Shown in pieces: positions 19,020 through 26,785 of a stretch of 64,000 nt of DNA. The notes below the pieces were generated by a model that was given only the letters and a program-made list of their open reading frames with translations, was not told the origin of the DNA and did no database searches. This DNA comes from Sphingobacterium multivorum (GTDB lineage Bacteria; Bacteroidota; Bacteroidia; Sphingobacteriales; Sphingobacteriaceae). The stretch is taken from assembly GCF_039511225.1 (NCBI RefSeq), contig NZ_CP154261.1, positions 1,550,001 to 1,614,000 of the forward strand. Reading direction: 5' to 3'. Numbering within the stretch: position 1 is the first letter of the stretch; each line of letters begins with the position of its first letter. Both the position numbers and the translations under genes were made by a program.

Positions 19020-19080
19020 GAGTTAGTTGGAACCGCTAGATTAGGTGATGGTTCATATGTTTATGTTTATTTAAGTGAAG

Positions 19081-19106
19081 GCCACGTCGGGAGATGTGGC
19101 TTTTTT
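19081..19106 (+). terminator. Rho-independent terminator of the peptidase operon
   Basis: GCCACGT and ATGTGGC form a 7-bp stem with one G:U pair around a short loop, followed by TTTTTT. It stands about 60 bases after the peptidase stop and just before the convergent gene, so it may serve both strands. Confidence 0.75.
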
Positions 19107-19117
19107 ATTTCCGTTGT

Positions 19118-19576
19118 TCAGATGCTGCAATCATTTGCGATGATTTCGTCGATCTCATTGCAGATTCGTTGTATTGGCTTTGTAAAATAGCTCTGTGCGA
19201 GCTGCACTTTTTTTTCTTTACCGTCTTCATTTCGATAACGTGCGAGAAGCGATACACTGACGGTGATGAGGCCATACTGTTTGAGCTTGTAGATCGTAAA
19301 TCCCTGTAGGTTTTCCAACGGAACGGTTACCTCTTTACCAAAAAGCCCTTTGCGTACGCGCATTTCCCGTCTGTCCATATCAATGATAAAATAGGCTCTC
19401 AGCAGGGAAATCATTAGGATGACAACAATACCCAGCATCCACCATTTGAAAGAGGATTCCGGCATTTTGATGAACCCAACTAGGGTCATAATAGAAAATA
19501 TAGCAACCAAAGGAACATAGGTTCCTAATTGGGGTTTCATTTTGTACTCGTTTCCGTTTCTTTCGAAGTTTTTCAT
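19118..19576 (-). CDS. Small membrane protein with a PH-like cytoplasmic domain
   Basis: A 152-residue protein with two adjacent hydrophobic segments at about residues 20-37 and 45-64 (LGTYVPLVAIFSIMTLVGFI and WWMLGIVVILMISLLRAYFI), then a soluble domain of alternating strands (MRVRKGLFGKEVTVPLENLQ; YGLITVSVSLLARYRNEDGK) and a final helix. This resembles bacterial membrane-anchored PH-like domains (YdbS/DUF304 style). It converges with the peptidase operon. Function unknown; the fold assignment is tentative. Confidence 0.6.
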   Translation of the reverse strand: MKNFERNGNEYKMKPQLGTYVPLVAIFSIMTLVGFIKMPESSFKWWMLGIVVILMISLLRAYFIIDMDRREMRVRKGLFGKEVTVPLENLQGFTIYKLKQYGLITVSVSLLARYRNEDGKEKKVQLAQSYFTKPIQRICNEIDEIIANDCSI

Positions 19577-19736
19577 GTGCTTATCGCTAATTTAGCTATA
19601 TCAATATTCCAATCTGGTGATGCGGTTATCTGGTATGTTAAATAATTGATTTAGAGAATATCATTATTTGTTGGTGAATTGCGCTAGATCTTCAGTAATG
19701 GTTACATTTTTTAAAGTTTCCAAGTAAATAAAGTTA

Positions 19737-19744
19737 TAAATTTG
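19737..19744 (+). promoter_or_regulatory. Possible -7 promoter box for the small-lipoprotein array
   Basis: TAAATTTG matches the Bacteroidota TAnnTTTG consensus about 90 bases before the first lipoprotein gene. There is no clean TTG at the expected distance upstream, only a TTTC, so this is a weak call. Confidence 0.35.
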
Positions 19745-19832
19745 CTTCAGTAAAAAAAAGGCCAAAAAAACCACTACATTTTTTTTGAGGTATCATTAAC
19801 AGGGAAGAATTATTTCAGACAAAGTAACAAAT

Positions 19833-20252
19833 ATGAAATCAATTTATAGTATACTAGCCTTATTAATTATTGGATGTAATAATCCAAATAGATGTGAAGA
19901 AACTAAACAATATGCTGAAAGTTCTGAGGCTAATATTATTCTGTTAAAAAAAATTAAAAACAAATTTGAAGACTGTATCCTTATTGGAGTTGATCCTAGT
20001 ACAAAAAGAGATACTGTGCAGCTGCTGCCCGCTAGGTGGTTTTTCAATGTGGAACCTTTATGTGATTTAGGTGATACCGTTGTTAAACGGAAAGGCGTTC
20101 CTATAATTGAAGTTCATAAAACAAAAATGAAATACGATACCACACGATTTGATATAGAATTAACTTGTACCGATTATCTTGTGAATGGAAAGCCCTTAGA
20201 TCAATGGAATGAATTTCAGAAAAGTTATAATAATAAGCATCATTCACAGTAA
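19833..20252 (+). CDS. Small lipoprotein, array copy 1 (immunity-like)
   Basis: A 139-residue lipoprotein with a short signal peptide and cysteine at about residue 15 (LLIIGCNN). The mature part has a conserved scaffold shared by the next three genes: ILIGVDPSTKRDTVQLLP, GDTVVKRKGVPIIEVHKT, and a C-terminal WNEFQKSYNNKHHSQ. Two cysteines in the mature region (around CDLGDT and LTCTDY) could form a disulfide. The family was not recognised. The bases just before the start (TTTCAGACAAAGTAACAAAT) are identical to those before copy 2, where they encode the end of a toxin-tail-like frame. This supports an origin as the immunity gene of a polymorphic-toxin cassette, with the toxin now lost. Confidence 0.7.
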   Translation: MKSIYSILALLIIGCNNPNRCEETKQYAESSEANIILLKKIKNKFEDCILIGVDPSTKRDTVQLLPARWFFNVEPLCDLGDTVVKRKGVPIIEVHKTKMKYDTTRFDIELTCTDYLVNGKPLDQWNEFQKSYNNKHHSQ

Positions 20253-20290
20253 GAACTAATCCTTATAAACCCTTATCTATTTTGGGGATG

Positions 20291-20477
20291 GCTTGTTTAA
20301 TTAACTGGTGAACCTCAGGATTTCTCTTTTGGAACTTGAATTATGGGAACCTATTCAAGGCCAATACTCAAAAACGGCGATACAGATATTACAGGTGTAC
20401 ATAAGTTTTCCCTGGGTGAAGGCGTGGGTGCAGGTTACGGTAAAACTACGACAATTTCATTCTTTCAGACAAAGTAA
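20291..20477 (+). pseudogene. Decayed toxin-tail-like fragment before array copy 2
   Basis: The plus strand here encodes a 44-residue piece (20343-20477) beginning MGTYSRPILKNGDTD and ending GEGVGAGYGKTTTISFFQTK, preceded in frame by a stop and then by more related sequence (GEPQDFSFGT). The same protein segment, with differences, is found before array copy 4. The tail ends five bases before the next lipoprotein gene, as expected for a toxin C-terminus followed by its immunity gene. Internal stops show it is not functional. Confidence 0.6.
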
Positions 20478-20482
20478 CAAAT

Positions 20483-20905
20483 ATGAAAGCATTTTATAGT
20501 ATACCACTATTGTTAATTGTTGGATGCAATGATCCAAATCGATGTGAAGAAGTTAAACAATATGCTGAAAGTCCTGAGGCTAATATTATTCTGCTAAAAG
20601 AACCTAAGATCAAGTATAAGGATTTTATCCTTATCGGTGTTGATCCTATTACCCATAGAGATACCGTACAGTTGCTGCCCGGTAGATGGTTTTTCCAAGT
20701 GACCTCTTTTTGTGATTTAGGTGATACCATTGTTAAACGGAAGGGCATTCCCATAATTGAAGTTCATAAAACAAAAATGAAATATGATACCACACGATTT
20801 GATATAGAAGTAACTTGCGACAGTTATCTCATAAATGGAAAAACGATAAGACGATGGAAAGAAATTCTGGAAAGTTATGATAGTAATAAGTATCATTCAC
20901 AGTAA
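20483..20905 (+). CDS. Small lipoprotein, array copy 2 (immunity-like)
   Basis: A 140-residue paralogue of the 19833 gene with high identity along the whole length: lipoprotein cysteine in LLIVGCND, FILIGVDPITHRDTVQLLP, GDTIVKRKGIPIIEVHKT and a final NKYHSQ. Differences are concentrated near the C-terminus (RRWKEILESYD), which could alter which toxin is recognised. It follows the decayed toxin-tail fragment by five bases. Like its neighbours it would sit in the cell envelope, so a protected target there is suggested. Function is inferred from the arrangement, not from a known family. Confidence 0.7.
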   Translation: MKAFYSIPLLLIVGCNDPNRCEEVKQYAESPEANIILLKEPKIKYKDFILIGVDPITHRDTVQLLPGRWFFQVTSFCDLGDTIVKRKGIPIIEVHKTKMKYDTTRFDIEVTCDSYLINGKTIRRWKEILESYDSNKYHSQ

Positions 20906-20935
20906 GAGTTAATTCGTTATTTCAAACAAATTAAA

Positions 20936-21361
20936 ATGAAAATAATTTATAGTATCGCATTAATCGCTTTAACAGGATGCACAACGTCTTCTAATGACGG
21001 TTGTGAGAAATATATGGAGTATATAAATGGACTTCAGACTAATATAATCCTTCTAAAAAAACCTAAAGTAAAGTTTGAAGACTTTATTCTTATTGGAGTT
21101 GATCCTAGTACAAACAGAGATACTGTTCAATTTCTTCCATCCAGGTGGTTTGTTCATTTAAAGCCTTTATGTGATTTGGGAGATACTATTGTTAAACGTA
21201 GGGGGACTTCTATTATTGAACTTCATAAAACAAGAATGAAATATGATTTGAGACGATTTGATCTTACTTCAACTTGTGGCGATTATTTAATGAATGGGAT
21301 GTCTTATGATCAATGGAATCAATTTCAGGAAAGTTATGATAAAAAGCATCATTCACAATAA
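20936..21361 (+). CDS. Small lipoprotein, array copy 3 (immunity-like)
   Basis: A 141-residue, more divergent member of the array. The signal peptide ends in ALTGCTTSS, and the shared core is retained: IILLKKPKVKFEDFILIGVD, RDTVQFLPSRWFVHL, GDTIVKRRGTSIIELHKT and SYDKKHHSQ. It lies only 30 bases after copy 2, with no visible toxin-tail fragment between them, so this unit has lost its partner completely or arose by duplication of the immunity gene alone. Family not recognised. Confidence 0.7.
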   Translation: MKIIYSIALIALTGCTTSSNDGCEKYMEYINGLQTNIILLKKPKVKFEDFILIGVDPSTNRDTVQFLPSRWFVHLKPLCDLGDTIVKRRGTSIIELHKTRMKYDLRRFDLTSTCGDYLMNGMSYDQWNQFQESYDKKHHSQ

Positions 21362-21388
21362 GAATAGATCTTCATAAGCCTATCTATA

Positions 21389-21592
21389 ATGGGTAAGGGC
21401 TTTGTTTACTTAATTGGCGAAACTCAGCACTTCTCTTTTGGGAGCGGAATTATGGGGACTTATTCAATGCCGCTGAGGTCCGACGGCAAAATAGATCCTG
21501 ATAGGGCACATAAGTTTACTCTGGTTGAAGGCGTTGGTGCAGGTTATGGTAATAACCACGACAATTTCATTATCACAGACAGATTAATAAAT
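21389..21592 (+). pseudogene. Decayed toxin-tail-like fragment before array copy 4
   Basis: The frame encodes GETQHFSFGSGIMGTYSMPL, then HKFTLVEGVGAGYG, closely matching the fragment before copy 2. Relative to that fragment there is one extra base after the GAGYG codons, which shifts the frame so that it now runs straight into the lipoprotein gene at 21593. The shift and the missing upstream portion mark it as a remnant. The toxin family is not recognisable from so little sequence. Confidence 0.6.
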
Positions 21593-22048
21593 ATGAAAGT
21601 AATATATAGTATACTCATCTTGCTAACTATTGGATGTAATGATCCCAATAGATGTGAAACAACTAAACAATATGCTGAAAGTTTCGAGGCTAATGTTGTT
21701 CTTTTAAAAGAACCTAAGATCAAGTATCAGGATTTTATCCTTATTGGTGTTGATCCTAGTACAAAAAGAGATACTGTACAATCGCTGCCAGGTAGGTGGT
21801 TTTACCATGTTATACCTTTTTGTGATATAGGTGATACCATTGTTAAACGGAAAGGCGTTCCAATAATTGAAGTCCATAAAACAAAAAAGATGTTCGATAC
21901 CACTCGGATTGACGTAGAATTAAATTGTATTGATTATTTCATAAATGGAAAAACGATAGAGCAGTGGAATGAATTTGAGAAAAGTTACGGTAATAAGCTG
22001 ATAGATCGTATAACTCCCGTTGAAGCTAATTTTTTAGAGGTGCATTGA
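21593..22048 (+). CDS. Small lipoprotein, array copy 4 (immunity-like), altered C-terminus
   Basis: A 151-residue member of the array. ATG 21593 aligns with the starts of the other copies and gives the lipoprotein signal (LLTIGCND); the open frame upstream belongs to the decayed toxin tail. The core is conserved (FILIGVDPSTKRDTVQSLPG; GDTIVKRKGVPIIEVHKT), but the usual HHSQ end is replaced by NKLIDRITPVEANFLEVH, as if the gene end was fused to other sequence during rearrangement. It overlaps a TTG-started extension of the next small gene. Confidence 0.65.
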   Translation: MKVIYSILILLTIGCNDPNRCETTKQYAESFEANVVLLKEPKIKYQDFILIGVDPSTKRDTVQSLPGRWFYHVIPFCDIGDTIVKRKGVPIIEVHKTKKMFDTTRIDVELNCIDYFINGKTIEQWNEFEKSYGNKLIDRITPVEANFLEVH

Positions 22049-22068
22049 TTTGTAGCGAAGATCTTTTG

Positions 22069-22299
22069 ATGGAGCTATCAAAAGACTTGATCTCTTATCC
22101 CTATGGATTGTATAAGGAAGAGGGCTGGTTCTATTCGAATATTGATATCTCACATCATGAATTGCCTTTCGTGATAAAAGTATTGGATCATCTGAATATC
22201 GATTTATTAAGTACGGATGAAAAGCTGCTGCGCAAAGTTGTCTCTGAAAACAACTGGGATTCTTTTCTATTAAAGCCCTATAGAGGAACTTCCTTATAG
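22069..22299 (+). CDS. Short orphan immunity-like protein
   Basis: A 76-residue acidic soluble protein starting at ATG 22069, with segments GWFYSNIDISHHELPFVIKV and LLRKVVSENNWDSFLLKP. No signal peptide or membrane segment. The family was not recognised. A decayed second copy of its central part is found at 22877-22969, so it belongs to the duplicated gene debris in this stretch. It may be a fragment of a longer gene because its N-terminus begins abruptly after the end of the lipoprotein array. Confidence 0.45.
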   Translation: MELSKDLISYPYGLYKEEGWFYSNIDISHHELPFVIKVLDHLNIDLLSTDEKLLRKVVSENNWDSFLLKPYRGTSL

Positions 22300-22347
22300 G
22301 ATCTGCCTGAACTATTGAAAAATATTAATGAGTACGATGGACAATTA

Positions 22348-22683
22348 ATGGAAAAGTTTAAATTAATTATACTTTTTGTATTGTTAATGGGAGTATTTGT
22401 GGGCGGGATTTATTGGGATTCAGAAAACGTTAAAAAAGAAAATCAATTAAGAATCGCGATCGTCAATAAGAATTATAAATATGGTAGAGGAATAATTAGT
22501 TCCTATCACTCTTTTAAAGGAAGAAGTCTTAGAGTTAAATACACTATCAATAAAAAAGACTATGAATACTCTGGAGGTTGGAGTATTAATCCGAATAATA
22601 TTTATAACGGTGACTCAATATGGTTCAGGTTTTCGGCGGAAGATCCAAGTTTAATCATTAGTGAATTGGAAAACGCTTATTAA
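22348..22683 (+). CDS. Orphan copy of the Rhs1 immunity-like membrane protein
   Basis: A 111-residue protein with one N-terminal membrane anchor (LIILFVLLMGVFVGGIYW) and a small extracytoplasmic domain. It matches the gene at 33552-33887 over its whole length and is the same size: shared INKKDYEY/VNGVEYES region, GDSIWFRFSAEDPSLIISEL, and the terminal ENAY/EKAY. That second gene lies directly after a full Rhs toxin gene, so this copy is best read as an orphan immunity gene against the same or a related tip. ATG 22348 is chosen because it matches the other copy; an upstream TTG would add 11 residues. Its toxin gene is absent here. Confidence 0.7.
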   Translation: MEKFKLIILFVLLMGVFVGGIYWDSENVKKENQLRIAIVNKNYKYGRGIISSYHSFKGRSLRVKYTINKKDYEYSGGWSINPNNIYNGDSIWFRFSAEDPSLIISELENAY

Positions 22684-22766
22684 TCTCACACGAATACATT
22701 TCGATAGCAAAGTTTCTAATGTTTATAGTGGACCGACGAAAGCTCTCGTAGACGAGAAACAAACAA
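22681..22766 (+). pseudogene. Remnant of a gene like that at 33894
   Basis: Directly after the orphan immunity gene, the sequence TTCGATAGCAAAGTTTCTAA and what follows aligns with 33990-34054 inside the secreted-protein gene that follows the Rhs1 immunity gene. The start-codon region and an internal segment have been lost or mutated. The conserved order (immunity gene, then this gene) shows the pair was copied together. Confidence 0.6.
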
Positions 22767-22876
22767 GGCGATATTTTTAAAGTTTTGTGTTTGAAAAGGG
22801 ACCTGGGCCAGAAGAAAAAAGCTTACCATAGGAATGCTTAAGAATATAATTGCACAGGGATCTTTTTAATTATTTT

Positions 22877-22969
22877 AAGGAAGACGACTTGTATTATTCG
22901 AATATTGATATTTCATCGAGTGAACTGCCGTTCGTTTTAAAAGTATTGGATCATTCGCATATTTTCGGA
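22877..22969 (+). pseudogene. Decayed second copy of the 22069 gene
   Basis: This stretch encodes SNIDISSSELPFVLKVLDH, closely similar to SNIDISHHELPFVIKVLDH in the gene at 22069-22299. There is no usable start, and the similarity ends about 90 bases later in unrelated sequence. The surrounding 22767-23133 holds no intact gene that I can support. Confidence 0.55.
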
Positions 22970-23133
22970 TGTAATATCGGAGGTGAAGGTGTAATTCATT
23001 GAATGAAACTAAAGTAACAAGACCAATGCAGATAGACGAGCTTTGGTTATTAAACCTATTCATCGATTGTATTATCGGAGATGGGCCAATTTAAATGAAA
23101 AAATAAATTCAGTTGCTTGTAGGAACCAAAGGT

Positions 23134-23526
23134 ATGATTAATAAAATATTACAATTAGATTTTGTGCTGTCAAAATGGTTTGCAGGAAAGAGGAAGACAG
23201 AAAATGTAGTTCCTGGGCTAGCATATTTATTCTTAAGTAAAGTAATCTATATAGGGGAAGTATTTGTCTTTTTATTTTTAAAATTAGTAGGGGTTAAGGA
23301 GCCTATCTTTATGGCATTTGGTATTATGATCTATAGTCTAGTAGTCATTTTAATTGGCCGTTCACCCATTGAACAAACCGTGAGAAATCCAGTATTTGAA
23401 AAATACTATAAAAGTTTAAGTAAATCTCAGGTCTATGTAAAAAGAGCAATTGCTCTTTTCACTTTAATCGCGAGTTTCTTTTTTATGATAGTTGGCTCGA
23501 TTATGATAGCAAGAATAAATTTTTGA
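23134..23526 (+). CDS. Small membrane protein of unknown function
   Basis: A 130-residue protein starting at ATG 23134 with three or four hydrophobic segments: LFLSKVIYIGEVFVFLFLKL, FMAFGIMIYSLVVILIG, and IALFTLIASFFFMIVGSIMI near the C-terminus. A basic cytoplasmic stretch lies between the second and third (EKYYKSLSKSQVYVKRA). No family recognised. It ends the run of orphan immunity-like genes and could itself be an immunity protein for a membrane-acting toxin, but this rests on position only. A hairpin terminator follows. Confidence 0.55.
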   Translation: MINKILQLDFVLSKWFAGKRKTENVVPGLAYLFLSKVIYIGEVFVFLFLKLVGVKEPIFMAFGIMIYSLVVILIGRSPIEQTVRNPVFEKYYKSLSKSQVYVKRAIALFTLIASFFFMIVGSIMIARINF

Positions 23527-23579
23527 AAGCGAAAATTTACTGCACTAAACCTTCTATTTACTTCAATTCAATTGATGAT

Positions 23580-23609
23580 ATAGCAGGGAGCAGACTATGC
23601 TTCTGCTAT
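23580..23609 (+). terminator. Hairpin terminator after the small membrane protein gene
   Basis: ATAGCAG (23580-23586) pairs with CTGCTAT (23603-23609), and an inner GAGCA/TGCTT extends the stem. It lies about 55 bases downstream of the stop codon. The rest of the 23527-23833 gap is AT-rich with no further feature seen. Confidence 0.55.
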
Positions 23610-23833
23610 ATTAATCATCTTTTTAAAATAATGAGTTTTATTAATTGAAAGTGTTTGTATATTTGGATAATAAATTGTTTTAACCTTTAAATATTGTTGC
23701 TTGCTTTCTTACAGAGGTAGAAATATTGCCTATAAAAGCATTGTTGTTTTTTTAGACTAGCTTATAACTAAAGTTAAATTTTCCTTCTCGCTGAGTTTAG
23801 CAACAGTGTTCGCGTCGAACTAATACAAGCCAT

Positions 23834-24613
23834 ATGAATTTAAAATCTATTTTTTTGACAGCATTTATTTCTGGAATTGTGCTGTCACAAGGTCATGCAC
23901 AGACGAATATATTTCCTGCAACAGGAAATGTTGGAATTGGTATGACAAACCCGGTCTATCAAATTGATGTCCGAAAGGCAGCAGAAAATAACCTATGGGA
24001 AAAAATTGTGCAATATACCGTTAGTGATGCCCCCAATGAAAGCCTGACAATTGCAAATGGTACGGCCATAAATGGACGATTTATACCCTGGATCCAAGCT
24101 TCCAGGACCTATAATGACGATTTTGCGCTTGGCATAGGAGCAAGTGTGCCTGAGACTTCAGACGTAGGTACTATGCCCATGGTGCGTTTCGACGCGCGTA
24201 GGAGTGCGGGACCACTGGTAAATCGGCCACTTTTCTCGTGGGGTAGCTATGAAAGTAATTACATGACCATGAATGCCAAAGGAAACCTGGGAATTGGCAC
24301 CGATAACCCGCAGCAAAAGCTTTCCGTCAAAGGAAAAATCCAAGCAGAGGAAATCAAGGTAACAACTACAGCAACCGAGTGGCCAGATTATGTCTTTGAG
24401 GGAGATTATCAATTGAGTAGTTTACAGCAGCTGGAGACTTTCGTCAAGACCAATAAGCACCTGCCTGAAATGCCTACAGCAAAAGAAGTGGAACAAAACG
24501 GTATTCAATTGGGCGAAATGATCAAGAAGCTTCTTAAAAATAATGAAGAACTAACCTTACATGTTATTTCACTGCAAAAGCAGATCGACGAGTTAAAGAA
24601 AGAAAGTAAATGA
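23834..24613 (+). CDS. Secreted protein with C-terminal tail-fibre-like module (copy 1)
   Basis: A 259-residue exported protein: signal peptide ending in SQGHAQ, a variable N-terminal beta-rich domain, then the shared C-terminal module. The module opens with GNLGIGTDNPQQKLSVKGKI and continues with EEIKVTTTATEWPDYVF, NKHLPEMPTAKEVEQNGIQL and an amphipathic helix that looks like a coiled coil (LHVISLQKQIDELKKES). The arrangement recalls phage tail-fibre C-terminal chaperone domains (peptidase S74 type), but the catalytic serine-lysine pair of that family was not identified. Eight genes in this window share this module. The next gene overlaps by four bases (ATGA), so the two are co-translated. 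Confidence 0.7.
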   Translation: MNLKSIFLTAFISGIVLSQGHAQTNIFPATGNVGIGMTNPVYQIDVRKAAENNLWEKIVQYTVSDAPNESLTIANGTAINGRFIPWIQASRTYNDDFALGIGASVPETSDVGTMPMVRFDARRSAGPLVNRPLFSWGSYESNYMTMNAKGNLGIGTDNPQQKLSVKGKIQAEEIKVTTTATEWPDYVFEGDYQLSSLQQLETFVKTNKHLPEMPTAKEVEQNGIQLGEMIKKLLKNNEELTLHVISLQKQIDELKKESK

Positions 24614-25278
24614 AAATAAAGTTTATAACAACATTTCTGGCTATTATACCGGGGATCTTAATAGCACAATCCTCTGATCCTAATATCGAGGTAAATATGG
24701 AATCTCCAGCCTACGGGATTAACATAAAAACTAATTTTGCCTGGCAAAATGGAATATGGGCAAGAGGGTACCGAATTTCAAACCACAACAATAGTGAATA
24801 TTTTATTCATTTCGGAGCAATGGGAACTTTCAATAACGGAATAAGTAAGCAAAATTATGGCTATATCGGTAAAGACTGGAACCAGACCTATATGGTATTT
24901 CTTCCTAACGGAAATATCGGTATTGGAACGATGGATCCGCAGGACAAACTTGCTGTAAAGGGAAAAATCCGGGCCGAAGAGATCAAGGTAACAACTTCTG
25001 CTGCGGACTGGCCTGATTATGTGTTTAAAGCAGATTATAATTTGCGAAGTTTAGCTGAAACGGAACGGTATATAAATGAACATGGCCATTTGCCCGATGT
25101 TCCAAAAGCAGAAGAAGCAGAAACTGAAGGAGTATCTCTGGGACAAATGAACAAAATTCTATTAAAAAAGATTGAGGAGATGACCTTACAGCTTATTCAA
25201 TTGAATCATGAGGTAAAAATACAAACCGAACAGGTCAAATTACAATCAGAAAAAATAAAGTTGCTGGAAAGTAGATAG
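24610..25278 (+). CDS. Secreted protein with C-terminal tail-fibre-like module (copy 2)
   Basis: A 222-residue exported protein with a signal peptide ending in ILIAQ. The N-terminal domain is short and beta-rich (YGINIKTNFAWQNGIWARGY). From about residue 100 the shared module begins: NGNIGIGTMDPQDKLAVKGK, WPDYVFKADYNLRSL, HGHLPDVPKAEEAE, then LGQMNKILLKKIEEMTLQLI and a long Gln- and Lys-rich coiled-coil tail. Its start overlaps the stop of copy 1. Probable surface-exposed or secreted fibre-type protein, function inferred from module architecture. Confidence 0.7.
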   Translation: MKIKFITTFLAIIPGILIAQSSDPNIEVNMESPAYGINIKTNFAWQNGIWARGYRISNHNNSEYFIHFGAMGTFNNGISKQNYGYIGKDWNQTYMVFLPNGNIGIGTMDPQDKLAVKGKIRAEEIKVTTSAADWPDYVFKADYNLRSLAETERYINEHGHLPDVPKAEEAETEGVSLGQMNKILLKKIEEMTLQLIQLNHEVKIQTEQVKLQSEKIKLLESR

Positions 25279-25354
25279 TGGTCATCAAATATTTTCAGTA
25301 AGTAGTTAACGCCCGAGGTAGGTAATTTAAACGATAAAGTTTTATAATTTAAAA

Positions 25355-26185
25355 ATGAAAAGAATATTATTTCCGCTGTTGATGGTACTTTTGACTTTTG
25401 TCGTGAAAGGGCAGACTCCTGTACAGATTACAACAATACCAGGTAATACCTTCGTCTACGTCGGTAGCCTCGAACGTGCCGAAAACGATGTGTCAAATTC
25501 ACAGAAAATTATCATTAAGATTTGGGGAGGATCCTGGTTCTCAGATTCCAACGGAGAGACAAGCTTTTATATTTCAAATAGAAATGGGTTAAAGGTGATT
25601 CAGACCATTGTAGGTCAATATTCCGACAATAAAATTTCTTTGAAAGCCTATAAAAATGGAACGAAGACAGATTTCTATATTGTCCCTAATCCTTACGATT
25701 ATACATCGTTTGCGGTTAGCTCTTTTTCCTATGGGCATACGCTGGACTCCAAATTTGTACCGATCACCAGTCAGGTATCCCCGCCGTCGCTACCTGAAGT
25801 ATCGTTCACTATCATCCCAACATTGATGACCGATGGAAGTGGAAATGTAGGCATTGGTGCGCCGGCATCACCTGGCCAAAAGCTTTCGGTCAACGGCAGT
25901 ATACGGGCGCGTGAAATTAAGGTCGAAACGGTAAACTGGCCGGATTATGTGTTTAAGCAAGACTACAGGGTACCTTCGTTAGAAGAAGTTGATGAATTTA
26001 TTCAAAGAAATAAGCATCTGCCCGATGTTCCAAAAGCGGAAGTCGTGGAAAAGGAGGGGTACTCGCTCAATGAAATGGATAAAATTTTGTTAAAGAAAAT
26101 TGAAGAGATGACACTACAACTGATTCAGCTGAACGAAACCGTAAAGAAACAGGCTGCCGAAATCGATAAATTGAGGAATAAGTAA
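25355..26185 (+). CDS. Secreted protein with C-terminal tail-fibre-like module (copy 3)
   Basis: A 276-residue exported protein; the signal peptide ends in FVVKGQ. Its N-terminal domain of about 160 residues is different from those of copies 1 and 2 (IIIKIWGGSWFSDSNGETSF), so the family combines diverse heads with one tail. The module begins at GNVGIGAPASPGQKLSVNGS, includes NWPDYVFKQDYRVPSLEEV and NKHLPDVPKAEVVE, and ends in a coiled coil (IQLNETVKKQAAEIDKLRNK). A good terminator follows, separating it from the first Rhs locus. Confidence 0.7.
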   Translation: MKRILFPLLMVLLTFVVKGQTPVQITTIPGNTFVYVGSLERAENDVSNSQKIIIKIWGGSWFSDSNGETSFYISNRNGLKVIQTIVGQYSDNKISLKAYKNGTKTDFYIVPNPYDYTSFAVSSFSYGHTLDSKFVPITSQVSPPSLPEVSFTIIPTLMTDGSGNVGIGAPASPGQKLSVNGSIRAREIKVETVNWPDYVFKQDYRVPSLEEVDEFIQRNKHLPDVPKAEVVEKEGYSLNEMDKILLKKIEEMTLQLIQLNETVKKQAAEIDKLRNK

Positions 26186-26228
26186 AGATGTTCACTCATT
26201 GCTGTAAGTCTAAGTTGCGGTATTTTAT

Positions 26229-26256
26229 AAAAGCCGGGTTGTGTGACCTGGCTTTT
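26229..26256 (+). terminator. Terminator after tail-fibre-like copy 3
   Basis: AAAAGCCGGGT pairs with ACCTGGCTTTT (one G:U) around a six-base loop, and the stem ends in a T-run. It lies 43 bases after the stop codon. Confidence 0.8.
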
Positions 26257-26719
26257 GTCTATTTCGACTTCTTTTTTTGGGGCCACTGGATCCTCTACGA
26301 ATAAATCGCTGGAGAATATCTTTTTTAGATTAAAAGGAGAATGATCATATTTATTTTTTATAAAATGATTTTCTTTATGTGTAATACTTGGGTTTTCAGT
26401 GTTTTATGATAATTAATATTTCGTTTTATTTTGTTCGTTTGTCATTTTAAGATATGAAATTTCAAATTATATTTTATTAATCCATTTTCATTTTTTACAT
26501 TCGCGCATTGATAATTTTAAGCCCCTAACGCTTGCTAATTATTGACAAACTGTTATATAAGATTTGAATACCTATAATTCTTGTTTCTTTTGAGGCTTTA
26601 ATCCTATTAAGTGCTTCAACCTGTAATGTGCTTGAAGCGCTATTGTATACAATGTCTTCAAGTGGTACAATGGATAGATCCTTTCTGTGCAGAATTTTCA
26701 TGTCTTTTCAATTAACTTT

Positions 26720-26753
26720 TTGTAAATAAAAGATTTTTAGAGGTTTAATTTTG
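26720..26753 (+). promoter_or_regulatory. Bacteroidota-type promoter for the Rhs1 locus
   Basis: TTG at 26720-26722 and TAATTTTG at 26746-26753 match the -33 and -7 consensus with 23 bases between them, at the upper end of the usual spacing. The -7 box ends 32 bases before the ATG of the first Rhs-locus gene. Confidence 0.5.
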
Positions 26754-26785
26754 CTTTTTATATAAATAAAATTAACTATTTAATT

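Larger units (their letters stand above)
26186..26785. other. 600-base AT-rich intergenic region before the Rhs1 locus
   Basis: It contains a terminator for the upstream gene (26229-26256) and a promoter-like pair at 26720-26753 for the Rhs1 locus. The 460 bases between are very AT-rich and hold no open frame or repeat that I can support; their length suggests room for regulator binding. Confidence 0.5.

Noticed and set aside
19833..22048. Tandem units read as a CRISPR-like or integron-type array
   Set aside because: The repeats are whole coding genes of about 420 bases with diverged ends; there are no short identical repeats with unique spacers and no attC-like sites.
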